Below are positions 54,910 to 64,000 of a stretch of DNA of 64,000 nt, one piece after another; the stretch's first letter is position 1; every line of letters begins with the position of its first letter. The DNA lies in the NCBI GenBank assembly GCA_020744425.1, contig JAGMUV010000005.1, positions 2,542,001-2,606,000 of the forward strand, read 5' to 3'. The translations under genes were made by a program, and so were the position numbers. The notes under the pieces are model-generated. The model worked only from the letters and a program-made list of their open reading frames with translations, did not search any database and was not told the DNA's origin. The stretch comes from Dactylonectria macrodidyma (Eukaryota > Ascomycota > Sordariomycetes > Hypocreales > Nectriaceae).

Positions 54910-55484
54910 TCTTAATAGCCGAGAGGCAGTCGCCTCGAATTGCGCATGCGTGGAGCTGTGGCTTCTTCGATTCTTGAAATATCAAGGCTTTTTTCTAGGG
55001 CGATTAAGATGTTGCGCTGCGAAAGCGTTGGGCGGTGATGTTGTAAGATTGACGTTTGCGGTGTTGATGACGCGTGAGGCTAGAGACGCGTTGGGAGGTC
55101 CGCGGGGCAAAACCGTCCACTTTAGCAGTGAGCTGAGCTGTTGCACCACTAATACGAGAGACAATCTATCACGCTCTACCACAATCAAGCACAGATAAAA
55201 TAAAAGGTTAAAGCATTCGTCAATCAACTCGTGCATTTCTCATTGCTTCTATAAGCCCTAGTAATGTTAATCCAGAAACGCCATGTTCTAAGAATTAAAT
55301 GTTGTACAGTGGCCGATTGCCCTGGGCCGGGTATCATGAGCTACTCGTGTCCTCCTCGTATCTCCTATTCATGCAGGTCCAAGTTTTTGACAGATCTTCA
55401 CGTCATCCGTCACTCGCACAATACATTTCTGTCTATGTTGAGATGGCGAATTCAAGTCATCCAACTTGGCGACTAGGTGGCGTC
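54910..55484. other. Upstream region of the kinetochore gene
   Basis: 575 bp between a minus-strand start and the stop of the next minus-strand gene. It contains promoter DNA of the kinetochore gene and the 3' UTR of the LicD gene. No other feature seen. Confidence 0.6.
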
Positions 55485-56702
55485 TCACAGCTCATCATCA
55501 TTGTCCGGGACCCATTTCATGGTCTTCTCATCGAACTCATGGCTAGGGATTGTCAGTAACTATCCAAATTTTATCGTTTGATGGCACATACTTATTGTAC
55601 TTCGTTCTTGTCAGAGATTTTTTTCCGTACTCTGCCGCAAGCATCTCCTCGTAGCGGTATGGAATCTTGGCGGGGACACCCTCAAAGGTGGTGTCTCGCA
55701 AGGGAAATATGTATGTATCCTATCGCGTGAATGTTAGAAGGTGCCCCAGATTCTGTGAGGATCAAGTAAGACAGGAACGCACTCTATACTCGTGCCCGTG
55801 CTTGTCGTATAGGACTCCTTCACCCTCCTTGTGGTTTGGGTCATATCTCGCAGCCGTTATGTCAATGTACAACCCGGTCTGCAAGTCAATCCACCTGGCA
55901 TCGATAACGTTGAGGACATCATCTTGCTCGCGGTACTTGAAGTACGGGTTGATCTCGAGCTGGAAGAATCGGCCCTCTTCCATGTCACCATACTTGTAGT
56001 AGTAGATTGTCATGTTGTGGTATGCGGCGAGAAAGTACATGTCCGCCTCCGTTACTTGGACGTCGGCATCAAGATCCCACGGCATGACCTGTTGACGACA
56101 TCAAATGTTAGCATTACACAGAACTTGAATACTCTCGATAGGGTCGCTTGCCTCCTTGCCCCACCACCAGCCTAGGAGAGTGCCGTGCATCAACCAGGTC
56201 TGGATGCCAAGATCCCGGAATGTGGACAGATAGGTCTGGATGAGGACTCGGATTGCATCTCGCTGGTCGGTTTCTTTAAGGAGGCCTCTGCTAAACCTTG
56301 CGTCGTAGTGGGGGTATCGTCTTCATACATGACAGGTTAGTAGGTGGGCTGTGTCGTGTGCATGTATACGCGGAATCAAGACGTGAGGACCATGTTCCTG
56401 ACATACCGTGATTCCTCTGAAGTGGGGCGTTAGCAGGTATTCATTGAAAACCCAGTTGACTTCTAGCCATCATGAAGACCAAGTGGAGGTGCTGAAAATG
56501 AGGCTGAAACTTGGAAAGATGGAAAAGCAGACTCACTGAAGTATTTGGGCTCTGGAAAGTGCGCCTTCTCACTCGTTGATCTCTTCGAGAGATGTTGAAT
56601 GGGTTCGGCAGTTTCGGCGTCCTGTGTGGAGCGCTCTTTGATAGCTGCGGCACTCGTAAAGGCAAGCCAGACGGCCGTCACAAAGAACGAAGACGCCTTC
56701 AT
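55485..56702 (-). CDS. LicD-family protein (putative phosphotransferase), secretory
   Basis: LicD proteins transfer phospho-groups to sugars (fungal members resemble the Mnn4 mannosylphosphorylation factor). Minus-strand exons 56702-56537, 56416-56407, 56320-56152, 56088-55783, 55719-55592 and 55542-55485 encode 278 aa. Signal peptide MKASSFFVTAVWLAFTSAAA, so it acts in the secretory pathway. LicD landmarks: HYDARF, LMHGTLLGWWWGKE, MPWDLDADVQV (acidic residues Asp120, Asp122 and Asp124, metal or nucleotide site), and the C-terminal PYRYEEMLAAEYGKKSLTRTKYN. Two splicing oddities: exon 2 has only 10 bases (AGGAATCACG), bounded by CTTCAG and GTATGT with a GCTAAC branch box before it, and intron 3 begins with GC (GAG|GCAAGC...CAACAG|GTC). 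Both are required to keep the family sequence in frame. Confidence 0.88.
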
Positions 56703-58055
56703 GATCGCGATACGAGATTGTCTGGGGATGGTTCGCAACGCTAGCCAATTGGTGTAGGAGAGAGGAAAAGGGAGGCCTTTTGGTTTATGGACTCTCCCTC
56801 CAAACCTGTTGCGCTGCGAAGGGATGGGATTCGATTGTTAGTGGCCCTAGGGGGCTTGCCGGGGTGTGCTATGGCGTACGTCACTCTCCAGCCCACTGGT
56901 TGGTTCAAGTGACGAACGACAGGATAGAACGAGGGAGGCGCCAACTGTCGAATAGTCAAAGTTAAAGAAGCGAATCGAGGAATCTTAAAGAGAGATGAGT
57001 TAACGTACATTGTATCTAACGGATATTTCTTTTCTTTTCCTCTAAGACAAGATGGTGCGTGCAGCGGAAGCGTCGTCAGAGAGGGTCGCGTCCGTCGCTT
57101 CAACTGGCGGCGGGCTCACTTGTAGCGATGGAGTAGCATTCTAATCAACGTCCCGGTTGAGACGGACCCCTGACTCGACACGACAGTGCCGCGTCACCCA
57201 GCGGGAAGCCCGTCCAACCTCCAACGGGTTTCGTCCGGGTTTTGTACAGTGCCGTGGGTCCCGTCCAGACCAGATCGGGGGCCGCTTAGAAAGTTGAAGT
57301 CATCATCACCTAGGGGGAGGTGACACCTCGAACGTTCGCGTTGCGCGCAGTTCTAATGCTTCGGCATCAACAGCCGAGTGCCCATGTCTACGTCAGTGCC
57401 ACCTCGTCTGTCGTTTGGAGCTAAGTATCCCGCTGGCGTGGTGATCAAGACCCTGGGGCAAGTGGCTGCTTACGAACCTCCACAGCCCGGTACTGGTCAA
57501 TTAAACATCTCCAGCTCGTCCAAGTCAAGTCTCCAAGGCCTTCCTTCATTGCATGCCATGTCATCCCACCATGAGGCTATCGGCAAGCGAAGAATTGATA
57601 GCAAGGGTATGGAGCTGCAATCAAGTCTAAAGCTAATCCAGCCACCATCGCCATGGCACTAGCCACAGTCCCCGCTTCCCCGGCTAAGCTAAGCAATGGA
57701 ATGTGTTCCACAGTGTGGCGCTGCGCTCGACCTGTGGCTCGCGTAGGGGCGTTCCGACTGACGCAAGCTCACCAAGCTCGACTAGGTTGCCATCAATCAT
57801 CCTTCTCCTCATCACTGTCTTCCCTCCTCCATCGTGACGCTGCCTGGTCAGCGCATCTTTGCTCCTCACGTCATCGCGGTTTCTTTCTCCTCTCCCGTCC
57901 CATTGTGCTCCTGGCACTCAGGTCATAGTTCCCGTCTCGAAGCTGTAGTCGCTCGAGTCGCGCACTGCTGGCAGGTCCCTGCAAGCTACATCTGGCCTTG
58001 CCAGAACCACCAACAGCGAATATCAGCTTGAGCTTCAAGCTCCCCGCCGGCCACC
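56703..58055. other. Divergent region LicD gene / erd2
   Basis: 1.35 kb with no convincing ORF; several ORFs of 60-95 codons in the 57.4-58.0 kb part have no recognisable sequence. The right end is the erd2 promoter, with T/C-rich leader DNA. Confidence 0.55.
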
Positions 58056-59222
58056 ATGGGCGCGTGGAACGTAAGTCTCTCCACCAGAGGCGCGAATTCA
58101 TAAATGTTCTTGTTGCTAACACCATGGCTAGGTATTCCGCATCCTGGGCGATCTGTCCCACATGCTGTCGAAATGCATCCTCATCTTCTCCATCCATCGC
58201 AACCGCAGCGCTGAGGGTGTGTCGCTGATCACCCAGATCCTCTACGCCATTGTTTTCTGCACGCGCTACCTCGACATCTTCAGAGAAGGCTCGGCATGGA
58301 ACTTGATCTTCAAGATCTTCTACATCCTCTCTTCCTTCTACATTCTCGGCGTCATGCAGTGGCTGTTCCCTCGCTCTCGCGAACGAGAGATTGCATGGAA
58401 GATTGGCGCCTTCATCTTGGGCGGCTCTTTCGTCCTGTCTCCATTCATCATGATGATCTTTGAGAGGAATGGCTGGGGATTCCAGATCGTAGGTTACCCC
58501 TCAACCAACCCGGTTGCCATAGCCTTGTGGAACCATATGCTAACTATTTGCAGTGGATGTGGGACTTCTCTCAGATCCTGGAGTCTGTTTGCGTCCTCCC
58601 TCAACTCCTTCTTCTTAGACAGACCACCGTCCCCACCGTTATCGATTCCTTCTATCTTCTCACCCTGGGTTCCTACCGGGCCTTCTACTGCGTCAACTGG
58701 TTCCTCCGAGAGTTCGAATCCCGCAAGCCCAAAACCGTATCCGTTATCTTCGGCATCATTCAGACTGCTCTATACATCGACTTTGCTTGGGTATACTACA
58801 CCCGCCAGCGAGTCAAGCTTCGAGGTGGCGGCGTCGTCGACGCTGACGACATGCGCCGCGGATGGCTCCTGCGACGCATCTTTGGCAAGCGCGTGGAATT
58901 CGAGGAGGAGGACGAGGAGAACCGCCCTGGTCTCCACGGCCACGATGAAAGCGACACACGACGCGGCGGTGCCCGGCCCAAGTGGGGTGCTCGCGGCATC
59001 TCCGTCAGCGCTGATGATGGCATTCTCGAAGCGGAGGCCTCTCACCGAGACCACGACGAGCTCGACGGCGCCGTTGACCCGGATGCGAAGATGCAGGATC
59101 CCGATGAGCTAGCGAGAGCTCTCGACGACGAGGATGACGACGAAGACACGCCCCTGCGTCCCGGCCACTCTCAAGGCAGTGGTCCCAGTGGCATCCGAGC
59201 CGGCGAGGAATGGCGCGACTAG
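58056..59222 (+). CDS. erd2: ER-retention signal receptor Erd2 (KDEL/HDEL receptor) with long acidic tail
   Basis: Seven-helix Golgi receptor that returns HDEL/KDEL proteins to the ER. Exons 58056-58070, 58132-58488 and 58554-59222 give 346 aa. The receptor core (about 1-215) is unmistakable: MGAWNVFRILGDLSHMLSK, ILIFSIHRNRSAEGVSL, QILYAIVFCTRYLDIF, LESVCVLPQL, SYRAFYCVNWF and FAWVYYTRQRVKLRGGG. Known receptors end near residue 212-220. Here about 130 further residues follow, beginning with a basic part (RRGWLLRRIFGKR) and becoming highly acidic (EFEEEDEENR, ALDDEDDDEDTPLRPG). The tail would face the cytosol and could affect COPI recycling. Fungal homologues often carry some extension, so this is not an assembly fault. 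The first exon has only five codons; its start context CCACCATGGG is optimal. Confidence 0.94.
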
Positions 59223-59887
59223 ACGACTAGTCGGGCGTTTGTTGGTGTTTTGATGGGTGTCCACGCAGGTATCTTGGGAATTGGAACTTATTGGGTTTTC
59301 ATTATTTCTAAGGCCACAGCCGTTTCGGTGGTGGCTAAGTAGGTTTATCTCAGGGGATCACGGACGGGGCTACATAGAAGGAAAGCATCGATCCGTAGCA
59401 TGTCACTCATGTCATGATTTGGCGGATCTCCATTGCTGGGTCTTTCATTGTTTCACCAACTCTGTAACAAAGCGCAAGTCATTTCATGACAATTTACAAT
59501 ATGATTTCACTCACTGATTCGACCCATTTCGAACCACGGTGAAAAATCTCACATCACGCCCATAGGGACCGTTCCCGGGAAGAGTACAAGGGCTTATTGA
59601 GTTTTGTCATTTCCGCAGCACGCATGACAAAAATCCGATTCTCGGGACATGCCAACCTCTACAAAGGTTACCCTAGCAAGAACGCTCTGCCTATCTATAC
59701 ATTGAACCGCCTCTTTGGGCAACCTCCCCAATCGTTATCGGAGAGTCTCAACTCTGGTATATGTCAACGTCGACCCAGCAGCATCCAATAGCCGCGATGA
59801 ACTCCAATAAAAAAATAAGTGGTAAAAAATAGCGTAAAATATACGTCGAATAATAGGGCATCGTCAAACATCAACGTAGACACAGGC
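59223..59887. other. Convergent intergenic region erd2 / adk2
   Basis: 3' UTR sequence of two convergent genes; AT-rich near 59.8 kb. Nothing else seen. Confidence 0.6.
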
Positions 59888-60807
59888 TCATTGAACGAAA
59901 CGCTTTTCAAACTCGACATACAACTTGGGGCTGATTTCATCGCTGCTCATGCCATCGACTTCAACTAGGACACCCTTCTTGGCATAGTGCTCCAGGACGG
60001 GCTCGCTGGTTTCCTGGAACTTCTGGAAGCGGGTGCGGTAGACATCCTCGGCATCATCGGCGCGTTGGATGAGTGGCTCGCCAGTGATGTCATCACGGCC
60101 CGGAACTCGGGGGGCATTGAACGAAGTGTTGTAGACGCGGCCCGACGGCTCGTGAACCCAGCGCCCAGCGATGCGCTTGATGATGACTGAGAGAGGGGTT
60201 TTGATGGAGACGACGAGGTTGATAGGAACGATCTTGTCGAGATTTCTAGCCTGGGGAGCGGTACGAGGAAAGCCGTCGAGGATGAATGAGGCAGCGGGGT
60301 CGTCCGAAACGCGGGGCGGGAAGCCTTCGTCGTGATGGAAGGGAGAGGCGACGAATGTATCGATTGGAGGCTGGCGGTACGCGGAGTGTTCGGAGGTGAT
60401 GGCCTCGGAAGCTAAGGTCATAACGCTCGGGGGTCCTTGGCCTTTGAGCCAGCCGCGAGTGAACAGCTCGTTGGAGATGAGGCGGAGCATGAGGTCGTCG
60501 GCAACGAGGCCGCCCGACTTCATTGTGCTCTCAACCTTGATACCTGCGGGAGGGGCATGCGGTTAGCAACGGAAAGGCCATAAGGAACAAGTGGGCAGTT
60601 TGGCAGTTCGGGATTGGCGCTTTGTAGGCGCAGAAGTCGAGCACACTCACCGAGAGGGGTCCTGTTCTTGACATTATGTCGTAGCAGATCGCCGGTGCTG
60701 ATGGTGCTGAGTTGAGGGAAGCGACTGAGCAGGCGCTCGCTCTGTGTTCCTTTGCCCACGCCGGGTGCGCCGAAGAGGATGACTCTGGCGGCCTTGATCA
60801 GTCTCAT
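59888..60807 (-). CDS. adk2: Mitochondrial adenylate kinase (GTP:AMP phosphotransferase type)
   Basis: Transfers phosphate between nucleoside triphosphates and AMP, probably in the mitochondrial matrix. Minus-strand exons 60807-60651 and 60543-59888 give 270 aa. The P-loop GAPGVGKGT (13-21) follows a short basic start [12 protein letters not shown]. The AMP-binding segment [10 protein letters not shown] and the LID region ([23 protein letters not shown]...[14 protein letters not shown], long type) are complete, with the DGFPRT motif between. An unusual feature is about 40 residues between the AMP-binding part (LFTRGWL) and DGFPRT (from KGQGPPSVM to DDPAASF), longer than in yeast Adk2, where the equivalent loop is short. 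The 107-nt intron has GT-AG ends and splits the Gly codon of PLG. Confidence 0.93.
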
Positions 60808-63800
60808 TCTAGGCGACCGTAAAAACTAGGCCGTCGATTGCACAGTTGCACGCGCACCAAGCTTTCCGAGAGCAAATGTCGTGGTGGTTCGTGCTGTAGC
60901 AAATAGTTTTGTGTCGGTCCAGAGAGTGGTCCGAGGGCGGGCGGGCGCGACCGGGAACAATTCCAACGTTTGCAGTGTTGAGGCGGGCAGGGGTGTAATA
61001 GGTGGTACTTGTAGAGCGACAGGACCTGATGGAGAGGCGCAATTTCAGCAGAAGAAGAAGGCCATAATCCCGAGAAAACGCTGGAAAAGGGAATAAATAG
61101 ATGTAGGAAATCAAAAAGACGAGGCGATACAGCAGGGAGTGATGTGTGATGGCAGAGGAGAAATCGGAGGATGGGGAAGAGAAGAAGAGGAACTGAAGAG
61201 GACGGTGGGATGGAGGGATGGAGGGGGTGCCAGAGCGACGGTGTTGAGAAGCCTCCGATTGAGCGAATGAGCGACCGTGGAATGAACGTTGGGGGGGAAT
61301 CGGGGACCGTTCCTTCTTCCAAGCCATGGCAAACGCGTGCACAAGCCAGTGCCAAGCCAACCCCCCGGTGGCAGGTCCGTGGCCCGAGCCCGGCCTACTG
61401 TTTTCCAAGGTGGGCAAGGACCACCTGGCATGCGCCTTCCCCCAGGATTCTGGCCGCCTCCAGCCTGTCACGTTGCTGCGTTTTCCCACTGCCGCTTCTC
61501 ACTGCAACACAACGATCTTTCCCATTCCCCCGTCGGGCAAGTTCCAGGTTCCTGCGTGAGAATAGGGAGGTACGTACCTAAAGCCGTCCGGGCTCCGAAC
61601 CTCCGTCTCCGGGGGATTTCGGGGAAATAGGCGACTCGTGAGACCAGCCCAGAGAGCGAGCGAGATCTGGGGAAATGGCGTTAAAGTGCCCAAACTCCGT
61701 CCCGGGTAAATCGACACGCCAAACGTAGACTATTATGCGGGGAACTTGGGAGATGGAGTGAGAGGATTAATAATAATACTACCTAGCAACGCCCATTAGG
61801 CATCGACGCACCAAAAGATGAAGTCGAAGATGGGACGGACTGTTTAGATTCCCTCGATCTGGCATCCGTCTTACATGGGAGTCATGACATCGAACCGTCT
61901 CCCGCAAGTCCATCTCCCAATGCATCAACTACCGGTATCTATCCCTTCATCCGCTCTCATCCCCTTGACCGCGATCCTGCATAAAAATGCGATGCGATCT
62001 GCAGCTGGGCCTGTTGCAGGCATTCTATCCGCCAAAAGCGAAACATGACCCATTATCAGCGCCAACTCGGTGCACGCCTTTCAATCGGGCGAGTGGGATC
62101 CCCACGTCGCAACGCCAGCCATCACTTCTACATCCGGAAGAGGACCCTGGGATATGCGCGCCGCTAACCCAGTCTGATGCCGTCCCTGTTGTTACTTCTT
62201 AACCTCCATTGCGATCATGAATCATCAAGCCATCACGCGTTATGTTGCTAGTGGCCAATGATACTTTGCTACGAGATATTTGTTTTCTGGATTTCTTACT
62301 ATTCAATGATTGCCACCCCCCGAGTTTTTTTTTCCTTGTGTTATCGTTCACCCCTTGGAGTCCAAAGCCCCAAAGTCATCAAGAGCTTTGCCTCCTGGCT
62401 CTATAAACTCAAAAATGTCACCTTATGGTCCAGGCCTTGGGAATACCGACCGTAGAGGACCGTTACCTAACGCCCCGTCCGTTTGTGTTGCTATAGCAAT
62501 AAATCATAAAAAGCCTCTCACTTCCTCTCACTTCAATTAAACCTTAACATAAACACACATTTCTAATGCCCGTGGTGAGGAGGGGCCGAATTAGAAAGTC
62601 TGAACTGGGCTTTCTCCAGGCTAGAACATTCTTACATACTAGCAACTCCACTCTCCAGGCCGTCATTTCAGCCACGTACATCCCCCTCTCAAATTAACGT
62701 CCGCGAAATCGCAATACGTGAAGTCCCGGCGAGTGAGTCCGACCCATTCTACCATTCGTATCATTACTGTGAACTGCTGAAGAGTGAGTCTATCTATTGC
62801 AAACCATGTTATCTCTAGAAAACCGGGTTGTCGTTTGAACTAGCATTGTACGTGATTACGGCATCCCTCATAACCTCAAGGAAGTGATACTTCGTTAGAT
62901 CCTAAGACAAAAAGTCCTTAGAAGTGACTGCCTCACTCTGCTTTGCGTGAAGTTAGCGGGAAGAACGAAGCTCTTCTTTAGGTCCTCAACCCGATCAGCC
63001 TCAGCTTTTATCCCTAGCCAGCTTAGGTATGTCAAGATGTCTTGGAGTGGGAGTCAAGGGTGGTTCCACTGCAGACCATCATTCGCCAGCTCTGCCATCT
63101 TGAGCGTCAATTCTCGATATCCAACTGGGTATATACATGCTGGTCTCCATGACTCCATGACACAAATAACCAGTCTCTGGGGAGTATATCATTCATCACC
63201 AGGTTGGTTTGGGCTGAGGAGATGAAGCCATCAAGCATCTTGCCCCTTTCTGGCTACTTGTCATAACTCACTTAGTGAAACCGCGCTGTCGCCGTCCTCG
63301 CGACGACTCACCCAACACTATCAGTGCATCACACATGACGCGAGAACTTCATAATTGCCAACAGACAACTCCAAATACCCTAAAGCATCACATCTTCTAC
63401 AGACAACAACCGCGCACTCGCACCGCGCTGCGTCCATCACACCCGACCAACCACGTCAAGTTGTCCGCACACAATAAATCTATTCCTCATATAGAATGGC
63501 CAGCTTTTTGTGCTAGCCATAATACACCACATCGTCTACGCCCCCTAGGTTATCGTTACTCACATGATTATAATGTCCGGCTAACCCGCTCGAGTCTATC
63601 CGCCCATCATGGGCTCGCCTCTTTGTCCAATGACCAACCCCGATTGTTACTGCAAGGGGCCGCTCGACTTTGATCCCGACGGTGAGAGCGCATCAGGTTG
63701 GGGTAGAAACCTCCAACCATGCCCAAAGGTCCATACAATTCTCGAAACGGGTCGACATGGTCCAATTTACAGTTCATTTTCTATAAACTTGAGGTTTGAT

Positions 63801-64000
63801 TGTCTTGATTGAAGCAAAATGTGAAATATTCTTTTCCACGATTGCGTTGCCTCAATCATAGTGCATGATCCTGATGAAGTACGGATGCCTGTGAACCATC
63901 TCGACCAGCAGCCATCCCGCGCCAACAATCGGAGTCCACGAAAAGAGTTCCCCGGATACCATCTTATGAAGCAAGAAAATCAAAACCATTAATCATAGTG
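60808..64000. other. 3.2-kb right-end region without a convincing gene
   Basis: The first 700 bp form the adk2 promoter (very C/T-rich on the minus strand, with chance ORFs on both strands). From 61.7 kb on there are only short ORFs. A minus-strand frame at 63158-62895 with one internal TGA looks protein-like but is unrecognised. A 67-codon plus-strand ORF at 63609-63812 has four Cys near its start but no known family. Nothing else seen. Confidence 0.5.

Noticed and set aside
56407..56459. Longer exon 2 for the LicD gene (acceptor at CTAGAAG)
   Set aside because: It gives an open stretch (INWVFNEYLL) but leaves the next exon out of frame with HYDARF. The 10-nt exon with its own branch box solves the frame.
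60809..61489. 226-codon minus-strand ORF upstream of adk2
   Set aside because: No similarity, low-complexity Ser/Pro/Leu content from a C/T-rich promoter; it ends just before the adk2 start.
63609..63812. 67-codon plus-strand ORF with four Cys
   Set aside because: No signal peptide, no homology and no clear splice partner within the window; kept only as a note in the right-end region.

Overview
The window is nuclear DNA of a filamentous ascomycete, most likely a sordariomycete and plausibly Hypocreales. The evidence is short GT-AG introns (about 45-210 nt, mostly below 100 nt) with a CTAAC-type branch box, pyrimidine-rich 5' leaders, and a gene set found together in such fungi: ENA-type sodium ATPase, fungal Na+/H+ antiporter, xylitol dehydrogenase, LicD-family protein and a GPI-type surface protein. 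I found no tRNA, rRNA, CRISPR array, prophage or bacterial-style operon. Twenty-one protein genes are supported; exon coordinates were read by hand and every spliced frame was checked to be a multiple of three.

Left part (1-20 kb). After 3.2 kb without a gene come a P-type Na+/K+ efflux ATPase (3197-6776) and, in the same direction, a plasma-membrane Na+/H+ antiporter (8026-9930), the two main fungal sodium-export systems side by side. Next are a sulfotransferase-fold protein with a C-terminal membrane anchor, xylitol dehydrogenase, a MARVEL-like four-helix membrane protein with a Q/P-rich tail, and the twin-CX9C protein Cmc1.

Middle part (20-29.6 kb). This gene-poor island holds two intronless enzymes of bacterial type: a phenolic acid decarboxylase (22597-23139) and an actinobacterial-type GH13 alpha-amylase (25643-27022). 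Between them are a five-copy 32-bp minisatellite, a decayed carboxylesterase relic, a small secreted-peptide ORF and short tandem repeats. It reads as an accessory region that has taken in foreign genes and accumulated broken ones.

Right part (29.6-61 kb). This is dense housekeeping DNA: a tail-anchored conserved unknown protein, Utp11 (ribosome biogenesis), GH47 alpha-mannosidase, a protein with one C-terminal C2H2 finger, a repetitive GPI-anchored protein, mitochondrial aspartyl-tRNA synthetase, AP180/CALM endocytic adaptor, TFIIH subunit Tfb3/MAT1, NudC, a probable CENP-U/Mis17-type kinetochore protein, a LicD-family protein, the HDEL/KDEL receptor Erd2 and mitochondrial adenylate kinase. 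Genes alternate between divergent pairs (for example tfb3/nudC, 390 bp apart) and convergent pairs (nudC and the kinetochore gene, 113 bp apart).

The last 3 kb has no convincing gene. The points most worth a second look are the transferred amylase and its island, the sodium-export pair with an apparently mutated splice acceptor in the antiporter, a dense cluster of TTGCTC/GAGCAA motifs upstream of the zinc-finger gene, and the unusual splicing (10-nt micro-exon and GC-AG intron) of the LicD gene.
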